Of a stretch of DNA of 5,148 nt, positions 1 through 5,148 are shown in pieces; the first letter of the stretch is position 1; every line of letters begins with the position of its first letter. A program made the position numbers and the translations under genes. Under the pieces are notes generated by a model. That model ran no database searches and had not been told where the DNA came from. It was given only the letters and a program-made list of their open reading frames with translations. Source of the DNA: Deltaproteobacteria bacterium (GTDB taxonomy: Bacteria > Myxococcota_A > UBA9160 > PR03); assembly GCA_018262315.1 (NCBI GenBank), contig JAGSPS010000378.1, positions 1-5,148 of the forward strand, in the 5' to 3' direction.

Positions 1-100
1 CGCCCGCAAGGGCAGCGACGGGTCCGAAGCGCTTGGTGATTCCAGTGGCCGACACGACCGGAGCGCCGCGCAGCGCGGTCGCCGCAGCGCCGTTCGTCAC
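1..100 (-). CDS. ccmA: ABC transporter ATP-binding protein, N-terminal fragment; probable heme exporter ATPase CcmA
   Basis: Only the first 33 codons are present; the gene continues past the left edge. From GTG at 100-98 it reads MTNGAAATALRGAPVVSATG, then ITKRFGPVAALAG. The stretch GITKRFGPVAAL is typical of the first strand and aromatic A-loop of ABC ATPases; Walker A would lie just outside the window. The start is chosen because its GTGA overlaps the stop of the upstream gene by 4 bp and an AGGAG lies 10 nt upstream (115-111). A GTG at 55-53 is an alternative start without a visible ribosome binding site. CcmA is the cytoplasmic ATPase that, with CcmB, releases heme-loaded CcmE from CcmC. 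The ABC ATPase call is fairly secure. The CcmA identity is inferred from the neighbouring ccmE and ccmF. Confidence 0.66.
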   Translation of the reverse strand, partial: MTNGAAATALRGAPVVSATGITKRFGPVAALAG

Positions 101-2046
101 GCGCGCGCCGCTCCTGTGTCGATGCGTGTGCCGCACTGCGCGCAGAAGCGGTCGCTGGCGCGGGCGGGCGCGGAGCAGGAAGGGCAGATCGTTGGCGATC
201 CGGACACGTCTCGACGAACTTCGTTCGCCTGCGGCTCACTGCGCGCGCCGGCTGCGCCGGTGTCCTGATGACCTTCGTTCGCCTGCGGCTCACTGCGCGC
301 ACCGGCTGCGCCGGTGCTTGCCCGCATCAGCGCCGCCGCGCGGTTGCGCAGTTCGAGGCGCATGTTCTGGTAGTCGCCGTCGGAGATCTTGGCGGTTTCG
401 TAGTCGTGTTCGAGGTCGCGCAGCGAGGCGTAGACGGCTTCGCGCTCGTGCAGTGCGGCGTCTTCGCGTTCCACGGCGTCGTCCGCGGCGGACGACCTGC
501 GCGCCACGCGCAGCGGTGCCGCGACGAAACTCACCACGAGTCCCGCCGCGAGCGCGACGACGGCGTAGAGCCCCGCGCGCGGCAACTTCGCCGGTGCGCC
601 GAGCGGCGCGAGCGCGAGTCGCACCGTTTCGCTCGGCTCGACCTGGAACGCTTCGAGCGCGATGTAGGTGCGGTCGGGGGTCTTCACCGGCCGGCGGCGG
701 TGCAGGCGGTCGGACTCGGCGCGCAGGCCCGTGTCGGCGAGGAAGATGCTGAGCAGCGGCAGCGTTCGACCGAAGCGCAGGTCGAGCGCAATGGCTCCTT
801 TCGGATCCGTCACGGGCAGGTGATAGGCGATCGAGAGCCGCGTTTCGCCGGGGGGCAGCGGCCCGCGCAGGATGGCGCCCACACCGTCGCCGGGAGCCAG
901 GCCGCGGGCGAACGCGTCGCGGTCGAAGCGCACTTCCTTTGCGCCCTCGGGCACCGGCAGCGTGAGAAGGGATCCACCCTGCGGAGCCACGACGGCCGTG
1001 TCGCCCGACACCACGAGGAGGGTTTCCTGCTGCACACTCAGCGCCGCGTCGTCGAGTTCGAGGAAGATGCGCGTTTCTTCGAGGTGCACCGCATCGGGAT
1101 CGACGCGGGATGCGGGCATGTCGATCTTCAGCGTGATCTTGCCGCCCGGGGCCACGCGATCGACGACGAATTGCAGCGGTGGCGCTTCGCCCTCGGCCGG
1201 CTGCGTCGCGGGCTTCTCCTCGCGCGCGCCCACCACCTGCAGCTTGGGTCCCGTGCTGGGAACGAGCACCACGACTCGCTGCGCCCCGGATGGAAACTGC
1301 TTCTCGATCGCGACCGTTCCGCTTGCGGCCGGCAGCGTGTACTGGAACGCGAGACCCTGGTCCTTCGCGAGCGGACCCGGCCAGCCCGACGGGTAGAGAG
1401 GCCCGTAGAAGCGCAGTTCGTCCCCGTCGTGCACGAGGCCTTCGGGCTGGATGCCGAGCGGGATCCTGAATTCCTCGGCGCCCTTCGGCAGCCGTGCGCG
1501 GAATAGTGGCTTCGCCTCGGCGCGGCGCGGCGCTGCGGCGAACACCGTGCGCGCGCCGTGATTCTCGAAGCGGTGCAGTTCGGAGATGCCGATGCGCCCG
1601 CCGGCGGACGTCACCTCGAGCCGCGCTTCGACGACGGCGACGCCGCTCGCGTCCTCGCTCGGATCGCCGACGCGCACCGTCACGCGCTTCTCGGTCTCGC
1701 CGGCCGCGAACGAGACACGCTCGCCGGGGTAGGGGATCCCGGCGTAGCGCGCGCCGACCAGGTACGCGGTGCTCGGGTCGTTGGCGATGCCCTCGAAGGC
1801 GAAGTGCCCCGCGGCGTCCGAGCGCGCGCGCCGCAAGCCCGGCGTGCCGCTCGCCGGCAGCGCGTAGAGCAGCATCTCGACGTCCCCGATCCGCGCAGGG
1901 TCGTCCGGGTTCACGATCTCGCCGCGGATCGCGCCGCTGCCCGCGGGCACGTCGGCTACCTGCGCACCCGCCGTCCCATCGTGTTGGGCCGCGGCGGACG
2001 TCGCGAAGAGCAACGCCGCCAGGCACGCGACGCTCGCGTGCCTCAT
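97..2046 (-). CDS. Signal-peptide, single-TM protein with carboxypeptidase-regulatory-like domain, CcmI-like helix and C-terminal zinc ribbon; putative Ccm accessory protein
   Basis: This is a 649-residue protein whose ATG forms an ATGA overlap with the ccmF stop; no Shine-Dalgarno is evident, so coupled initiation is likely. Residues 1-21 look like a Sec signal peptide ending in SAAAQ. Residues about 38-112 (GAIRGEIVNPDDP, then DAAGHFAFEGI) resemble a carboxypeptidase regulatory-like beta-sandwich. Residues about 135-480 are beta-rich and probably periplasmic. A membrane segment lies at about 491-513, followed by Arg-rich residues, which puts the C-terminus in the cytoplasm. Residues 525-575 are charged and helical (LRDLEHDYETAKISDGDYQN) and resemble the helical stretch of CcmI/CycH. 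A tandem repeat spans about 578-613. Residues 621-638 form a CPSC...CAQCG zinc ribbon (Cys 621, 624, 635, 638). There is no CXXCH motif. The position between ccmF and ccmA suggests a role in cytochrome c maturation, but the molecular function is unknown. The coding call is strong; the role is inference. Confidence 0.85.
   Translation of the reverse strand: MRHASVACLAALLFATSAAAQHDGTAGAQVADVPAGSGAIRGEIVNPDDPARIGDVEMLLYALPASGTPGLRRARSDAAGHFAFEGIANDPSTAYLVGARYAGIPYPGERVSFAAGETEKRVTVRVGDPSEDASGVAVVEARLEVTSAGGRIGISELHRFENHGARTVFAAAPRRAEAKPLFRARLPKGAEEFRIPLGIQPEGLVHDGDELRFYGPLYPSGWPGPLAKDQGLAFQYTLPAASGTVAIEKQFPSGAQRVVVLVPSTGPKLQVVGAREEKPATQPAEGEAPPLQFVVDRVAPGGKITLKIDMPASRVDPDAVHLEETRIFLELDDAALSVQQETLLVVSGDTAVVAPQGGSLLTLPVPEGAKEVRFDRDAFARGLAPGDGVGAILRGPLPPGETRLSIAYHLPVTDPKGAIALDLRFGRTLPLLSIFLADTGLRAESDRLHRRRPVKTPDRTYIALEAFQVEPSETVRLALAPLGAPAKLPRAGLYAVVALAAGLVVSFVAAPLRVARRSSAADDAVEREDAALHEREAVYASLRDLEHDYETAKISDGDYQNMRLELRNRAAALMRASTGAAGARSEPQANEGHQDTGAAGARSEPQANEVRRDVSGSPTICPSCSAPARASDRFCAQCGTRIDTGAARA
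111..115 (-). promoter_or_regulatory. Shine-Dalgarno for the ccmA-like gene
   Basis: The minus strand reads AGGAG at 115-111, 10 nt before the GTG at 100-98. It lies inside the 3' end of the upstream gene. Together with the GTGA overlap it decides the GTG start and suggests coupled translation. Confidence 0.5.
133..186 (-). other. C4 zinc-ribbon motif at the protein C-terminus
   Basis: Residues 621-639 of the protein encoded at 97-2046 read CPSCSAPARASDRFCAQCG. The two CXXC knuckles are 10 residues apart, the pattern of short zinc-ribbon domains at bacterial protein termini. It follows the membrane segment, so it is predicted to be cytoplasmic. Metal binding is inferred from the cysteine spacing. 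Confidence 0.75.
208..315. repeat. Two tandem copies of a 54-bp unit, in frame within the zinc-ribbon gene
   Basis: Unit 1 is 208-261 and unit 2 is 262-315. They match at 49 of 54 positions by eye, with 44-bp cores (219-262 and 273-316) that differ at one base (247 G versus 301 A). On the minus strand each encodes TGAAGARSEPQANE plus four less conserved residues (GHQD or VRRD), so the period is exactly 18 codons. The unit holds small inverted repeats: CGAAC-TTC-GTTCG at 215-227, CCGGC-TGC-GCCGG at 248-260, and CACCGGC-TGC-GCCGGTG at 300-316. It lies in the linker between the CcmI-like helix and the zinc ribbon, where extra length is likely tolerated. Confidence 0.9.
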
Positions 2047-2975
2047 GCCGCTTCGCGCGGGAGAAGCGCCCGTCGGTCGCTGCGCGTTTCCGGATGCGGC
2101 CAGAGTACGACCAGCGCGCCGAGGATGAAGGTGTAGCCGCCGATCCAGATCCAGTTGACGAGCGGATTGCGGTGGATCTTGACCGTCGCGGAGCCGTCGG
2201 GTTCGAGGGCGGTCAGGATCACGTAGAAGTCTTCGAGGAGCGTGGAGCGGATCGACGGGATCGAAGCGGGCTGCTGCTCGAGCCAGTAGACGCGCCGCTC
2301 GGGCACCATCACGGCGAGCGGCTCGCTGCCGTGGAACAGCGCGAGCCGCGCGACGGCACCGCCGTAGTGCTGCTTCGGCAGCGCCTTCGCGGTCAGATAC
2401 TCGAGCTTGTAGCCGTCGTTCATCGAGATGGTCTCGCCGGGCTTCACGTTTTCGAGGCGCTCCTCGTTGAACGCCGAGCCCGAGATCCCGATCAGGATGA
2501 AGACGATGCCGAGGTGGACGACGTAGCCGCCGTAGCGGCGCTGGTTCCTGCGCAGCAGCGTCGCGAGGGCCGTCAGCACCGATTCGCCGGCGTTGCGCAT
2601 GCGCGCTCGCACCGCGCGCCAGTATTCCTGCGCGATCGTCGCCGTCACGAAGGCGCCGAGCGACCAGAACACCACCGGATAGACGGCCAGCGCGTCGCCG
2701 AGCGCGAGGACTGTCGCGACGACCGCTGCCGCGCCCACGAGTCCGGGGACCACGAACTGGCGCCGCAGGCTCGTCGGAGACGCGCGCCGCCACGCGACCA
2801 GCGGGCCGACGCCGGTCAGGAAGAGCAGCGCGGCGGCGAACGGTCCGGTCAGCTTGTTGAAGAACTGCGGACCCACGGAAATCTTGGTGCCGCGTACGCC
2901 TTCCGACAGCACCGGGAACATCGTGCCCCAGAAGACGATCACGAGGATCGCCATGAACACCCAGTTGTTGAGCAC
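2043..2975 (-). CDS. ccmF: CcmF C-terminal portion, open from an internal GTG
   Basis: This frame encodes the C-terminal half of CcmF: membrane segments from about VFMAILVIVFWGTMFP onward, the conserved GTKISVGPQFFN, the membrane histidine in YVVHLGIVF, a periplasmic loop of about 100 residues, and a final membrane segment (IWIGGYTFILGALVVLW). The frame is open upstream to 2999, where TGA at 3002-3000 closes it, so it cannot be joined to the N-terminal half without a shift. A GTG at 2975 has GAGG 8 nt upstream, but that GAGG also encodes part of the conserved SREA, so it may be chance. This is most likely the 3' part of the damaged gene, not an independent split-CcmF gene. Confidence 0.55.
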   Translation of the reverse strand: MLNNWVFMAILVIVFWGTMFPVLSEGVRGTKISVGPQFFNKLTGPFAAALLFLTGVGPLVAWRRASPTSLRRQFVVPGLVGAAAVVATVLALGDALAVYPVVFWSLGAFVTATIAQEYWRAVRARMRNAGESVLTALATLLRRNQRRYGGYVVHLGIVFILIGISGSAFNEERLENVKPGETISMNDGYKLEYLTAKALPKQHYGGAVARLALFHGSEPLAVMVPERRVYWLEQQPASIPSIRSTLLEDFYVILTALEPDGSATVKIHRNPLVNWIWIGGYTFILGALVVLWPHPETRSDRRALLPREAA

Positions 2976-2989
2976 GAAGCTCGCCTCGC

Positions 2990-3001
2990 GCGACCGAGAT
3001 C
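2990..3001 (-). other. Junction of the frame-shifting deletion in ccmF
   Basis: Reading the minus strand, GGT GTG ATC TCG (GVIS) is followed by one extra G and then TCG CGC GAG GCG (SREA). In CcmF these two conserved blocks are normally separated by about 40-50 residues containing the VHxFA histidine. The missing length must therefore be 2 modulo 3. The trinucleotide TCG flanks the extra base on both sides, which would allow a short-repeat deletion or an assembly collapse. Confidence 0.7.
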
Positions 3002-3908
3002 ACACCGCTGCGCGTGAGGAAGGTGCCGAACAGGCACAGCGAGTAGGTGAGCCCGATCAGCACCATGTTCCAGATCTTCAGCATGTCGCGCTTTTCCTGG
3101 ATGATCACCGAATGCAGATACGCGGTGGCCGGCAGCCACGGCATGAACGACGCGTTCTCGACCGGATCCCACGCCCAGTAGCCGCCCCAGCCGAGCACTT
3201 CGTAGGCCCAGCGTCCGCCGAGCAGGATGCCCATCGAGAGGAAGAACCACGGCACCAGCGTCCAGCGGCGCGTCGCGCGCAGCCACGCGTCGCTCTGCCG
3301 GTTCGTCATCAGTGCGGCGAAGGCAAACGCGAAGGGCACCGAAAATCCCGTGAATCCCGAGTAGAGCACCACCGGGTGGATCAGCATCAGCGGGTGCTGG
3401 AGCAGCGGGTTGAGACCCGCGCCGTCGGACATCACGTCGCCGGGCGGGAGCTTGGTGAACGGGTTGATCGCCAGCGCGGGAAGATCGATGAGCGCGAGGA
3501 AGAACGCCGCGTTGAGGAGCAACACCGCCGCGACCCAGGGCAGCAACCGCCGCTGTGAATCGCGCAGCAGCCACATCGCGGCCGACGCGTAGATCAGCGA
3601 GATGAACACCCACAGCAGCAGCGAGCCGCCCTGGCCGCCCCAGAGCGCAGACACGCGATACGGCAGCGTCATGCTGCGTGCGCTGTGCTGCGCGACATAG
3701 GCGAGCCGGTAGTCGGCGGTGATGAGGCAGTAGAGCAGCGCGCCCACACCGATCGCGGTGAGCAGAAACGTCGCCCACACCGCGCGGCGCGCGACTTCAC
3801 TCCACTCGGTGCGACCGCTGCCGCCCGCCACGCCCGCCGCGACGCCGCCGAGCGCAGCGATCAGCGCGAGCCACAGCGCGTAGTAACCAATCTCCGGCAC
3901 GGGTCAGG

Positions 3909-3913
3909 CCTCC
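3909..3913 (-). promoter_or_regulatory. Shine-Dalgarno for ccmF
   Basis: The minus strand reads GGAGG at 3913-3909, 8 nt upstream of GTG 3900-3898, a strong ribosome binding site. It sits in the 32-bp gap after the ccmE stop and supports the GTG start of ccmF. Confidence 0.7.
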
Positions 3914-3932
3914 GGCGCGCGGGGGGGATGAC

Positions 3933-4364
3933 TCAGAACGGCGCGCGCTCGGCCGTCTTGGCTTCGAACTTGGACGGGCACTTCGCCATCACGTTGTCGG
4001 CGACGAAGACCGCGCCGCTGGCCATGCGGCCTTCGAGCACCACCTCGGCGCCGTCCTGGAACATGTCCGGCGTCTCGAGCGTGCCGTAGAGGACGGGCAT
4101 CGGTTCCGCGCTGGCCGCCTCGTGCGGCGGTTCGTTCACGACCTGGAAGCGCAGCTGGCGGTTTGCGAGGTCGCGTTCGATCGAGCCGGGCGCCACGTAG
4201 CCGTGTACGCGCACCGCCTTGCCCTCGGCGTTTGCCGCGCGGAACTCCGCAAGCGACTGGTAATACTGGAAGGTGCCGATCTTCTCGAGATTGGTGGCCG
4301 CGTACCAGCCGAGCAGGCCGGCGACGACGAGTGCCCCGAACGCGATCTGAAGACCTTTCGACAT
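3933..4364 (-). CDS. ccmE: Cytochrome c maturation heme chaperone CcmE, Cys-type
   Basis: CcmE is a membrane-anchored periplasmic chaperone that binds heme covalently and hands it to CcmF. The protein has 143 residues, normal for the family. Residues about 6-23 form the N-terminal membrane anchor, and the motif TFQYYQSLAEF follows at 31-41. The OB-fold beta-barrel covers about 48-125, with conserved VRVHGYVAPGSI (51-62), VLYGTLETPDMF (91-102) and VVLEGRM (108-114). The heme site reads MAKCPSKFEAK, so Cys129 replaces the usual His. Phe133 stands where HXXXY/CXXXY proteins have Tyr. The ATG at 4364 is chosen because the family's N-terminal anchor begins there; the frame stays open to 4889 only as antisense of the neighbouring gene. 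No clear Shine-Dalgarno is seen. It is the first gene of the minus-strand operon, 32 bp before ccmF. Confidence 0.92.
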   Translation of the reverse strand: MSKGLQIAFGALVVAGLLGWYAATNLEKIGTFQYYQSLAEFRAANAEGKAVRVHGYVAPGSIERDLANRQLRFQVVNEPPHEAASAEPMPVLYGTLETPDMFQDGAEVVLEGRMASGAVFVADNVMAKCPSKFEAKTAERAPF

Positions 4365-4514
4365 GTGGGCGCAGGCTAGCAGCCGAACTTTGACTTTCCA
4401 TGCGACCGAAGCGCCGAACGGCGCGTGTCGATCGCGCGACAACTCCTCGCCGCAGCGATTGTTTTGGCGCGCGCGACGCTTGACGGCCGGAAACCCGGCG
4501 GCTATCCGCCCGCC
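4365..4514. promoter_or_regulatory. Divergent intergenic region between ccmE and the aminotransferase gene
   Basis: These 150 bp separate two genes transcribed away from each other, so they should hold both promoters. Two short inverted repeats are visible: GCGCCG-AA-CGGCGC at 4411-4424, and GCCGG-AAAC-CCGGC at 4486-4499 just before the aminotransferase start. Either could be an operator, but short GC palindromes are common in such DNA. Neither flanking gene has a good Shine-Dalgarno here. On the minus strand TAGCCT, 9 nt before the ccmE ATG, is a weak possible -10. Confidence 0.5.
4480..4508 (+). promoter_or_regulatory. Possible sigma70-type promoter for the aminotransferase gene
   Basis: TTGACG at 4480-4485 matches the -35 consensus at five of six positions. 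TATCCG at 4503-4508, after a 17-bp spacer, matches -10 at three of six. Transcription would start close to the ATG at 4515, giving an almost leaderless message, in keeping with the missing Shine-Dalgarno. This is a weak prediction. Confidence 0.25.
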
Positions 4515-5148
4515 ATGTCGCATCCCTGGGCGAAACGCGCCGCTTCGATCCAGCCGTTCCTCGCGATGGAAGTGATGGAGCGCGCCTTCGAACTGGCGCG
4601 CGCGGGCGCACGGGTGATCCACCTCGAGATCGGCGAGCCCGACTTTCCGCCGCCGCGGGAAGCGGTCGACGCGTGCGCGCAGGCGCTGCTCGCCGGCGAG
4701 ACGCACTACACGGACAGTCGCGGCGTCGCCGAGCTGCGGGAAGCGATCGCCGCCGAGAAGAGCGCTCGCGCCGGTGTCGCGATCGATCCCGAACGCGTGC
4801 TGGTCACGAGTGGAACGTCGCCCGCGATGCTGCTCGTCTTCGGTCTGCTCGTGGAGCCGGGCGCCGAAGTGCTGATCCCGACGCCGCACTACCCGTGCTA
4901 CCCGAACTTCGCGCGTTTCTGCGGCGGCGTTCCGGTCTTCGTGCCGACGGATCCCACCAGCGGCTATCAGGTCGACGTCGACGCCGTACGCCGCGCGATC
5001 GGCCCGCGCACCGCCTGCCTCATCGTCGGTTCGCCGGCGAACCCGACCGGCGCGGTCCAGAGCGCCGAGACGCTCGCCGCGCTCGCCGGACTCGGCGTGC
5101 CGCTCGTCTCCGACGAGATCTACGACGGTCTCGTCTTCGACGGCGGTC
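4515..5148 (+). CDS. PLP-dependent class I aminotransferase, N-terminal part
   Basis: The first 211 codons are present and the gene runs off the right edge. It starts MSHPWAKRAASIQPFLAMEV, the usual opening of fold-type I aspartate aminotransferase-like enzymes, which move amino groups between an amino acid and a 2-oxoacid in the cytoplasm. Visible motifs are EIGEPDF (38-44), HYTDSRGVAELREAI (64-78), TSGTSPAM at 98-105 (PLP-phosphate region), PHYPCYPNF (124-132, aromatic stacking region), NPTG (176-179) and SDEIYDG (199-205), where Asp200 and Tyr203 would contact the cofactor. The catalytic lysine should lie beyond the window. The substrate cannot be told from this part; aspartate, alanine or aromatic amino acids are all possible. 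The ATG at 4515 fits the family's N-terminus; no good Shine-Dalgarno precedes it. It is divergent from the ccm genes and need not share their function. Confidence 0.9.
   Translation, partial: MSHPWAKRAASIQPFLAMEVMERAFELARAGARVIHLEIGEPDFPPPREAVDACAQALLAGETHYTDSRGVAELREAIAAEKSARAGVAIDPERVLVTSGTSPAMLLVFGLLVEPGAEVLIPTPHYPCYPNFARFCGGVPVFVPTDPTSGYQVDVDAVRRAIGPRTACLIVGSPANPTGAVQSAETLAALAGLGVPLVSDEIYDGLVFDGG

Larger units (their letters stand above)
2043..3900 (-). pseudogene. ccmF: Cytochrome c heme lyase subunit CcmF, disrupted by an internal frame-shifting deletion
   Basis: CcmF is the multi-pass inner-membrane heme lyase that takes heme from CcmE and joins it to apocytochrome c. Starting at GTG 3900-3898, the first half is clear: residues 81-93 (YRVSALWGGQGGS), His175 in IHPVVLY (equivalent of P-His1), the WWD heme-handling motif WGGYWAWDPVEN at 238-249, and His263 in YLHS (equivalent of TM-His1). 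After GTFLTRSGVIS (residue 302, about 2995) the CcmF sequence resumes one base out of frame at SREASFVLNNW (2993) and runs to TGA at 2045-2043. It includes GTKISVGPQFFN, GVGPLVAWRRAS and the second membrane His in GYVVHLG (2516-2514). The halves give about 302 + 316 residues, whereas I recall 650-670 for the family. The missing 40-50 residues should carry the VHxFA P-His2. It is either a real pseudogene or a sequence/assembly error. Confidence 0.85.

Noticed and set aside
248..316. GC hairpins as a transcription terminator or CRISPR-like repeats
   Set aside because: They lie inside an open coding frame, have no T-tract and no spacers, and consist of only two adjacent units.
268..1506. Plus-strand open frame of 412 codons
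   Set aside because: It is antisense to the zinc-ribbon gene, with no signal, domain or ribosome binding site.
290..2026. Long minus-strand open frame of 578 codons inside the zinc-ribbon gene
   Set aside because: The translation is Arg/Ala/Gly-rich with no domains and is a frame shadow of the 97-2046 gene, whose frame has a signal peptide, membrane segment and zinc ribbon.
2975..3002. Programmed ribosomal frameshift in ccmF
   Set aside because: There is no slippery heptamer, and a conserved block of tens of residues is missing at the junction, which frameshifting cannot supply.
1494..3017. Plus-strand open frame of 507 codons antisense to ccmF and the zinc-ribbon gene
   Set aside because: It has low-complexity Arg-rich composition and no recognisable motif; high GC makes antisense frames long. 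The opposite strand holds clear CcmF motifs.
3921..3927. Run of seven G between ccmE and ccmF as a phase-variable tract
   Set aside because: It is short, lies outside coding sequence and away from the GGAGG site, and is expected by chance in such GC-rich DNA.
4365..4889. N-terminal extension of ccmE by 175 codons
   Set aside because: The added residues are antisense of the aminotransferase and have no CcmE similarity; the normal membrane anchor starts at the ATG at 4364.

Overview
The window is very GC-rich, with G or C at most third codon positions. It reads as one end of a cytochrome c maturation (System I, Ccm) operon on the minus strand, facing away from an aminotransferase gene on the plus strand. 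A Cys-type CcmE (Cys in place of the usual heme-binding His) and the closeness of CcmF to the form I know from delta-proteobacterial and related lineages suggest a Gram-negative of the Myxococcota / Desulfobacterota / Binatota type, probably uncultured. This placement rests on remembered family traits, not on a search.

Layout, right to left along the minus strand: ccmE (4364-3933), a damaged ccmF (3900-2043), an unnamed multidomain membrane protein with a C-terminal zinc ribbon (2046-97), and the first 33 codons of an ABC-transporter ATPase, probably ccmA (100-1, cut by the window edge). Spacing is operon-like: 32 bp between ccmE and ccmF, a 4-bp ATGA overlap between ccmF and the zinc-ribbon gene, and a 4-bp GTGA overlap between that gene and ccmA. 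Upstream of ccmE lies a 150-bp divergent intergenic region (4365-4514). A PLP-dependent class I aminotransferase then runs off the right edge (4515-5148).

In System I, CcmA with CcmB/C loads heme onto CcmE in the periplasm, and CcmE passes it to the CcmF heme lyase for attachment to CXXCH apocytochromes. The zinc-ribbon protein sits inside this set and carries a helical stretch resembling CcmI, so it is a candidate accessory Ccm component. The ccmF copy is not intact as read. Its two halves lie in different frames and about 40-50 codons are missing at the junction, including the conserved VHxFA periplasmic histidine. The shifted frame stays open into the next gene, so the raw sequence shows one 1267-codon chimeric frame that should not be taken as a single protein.

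Other points of note are a 54-bp in-frame tandem repeat with nested small hairpins in the zinc-ribbon gene, and a CXXXF heme-site variant in CcmE. I saw no tRNA, rRNA, CRISPR array, insertion sequence or convincing terminator.
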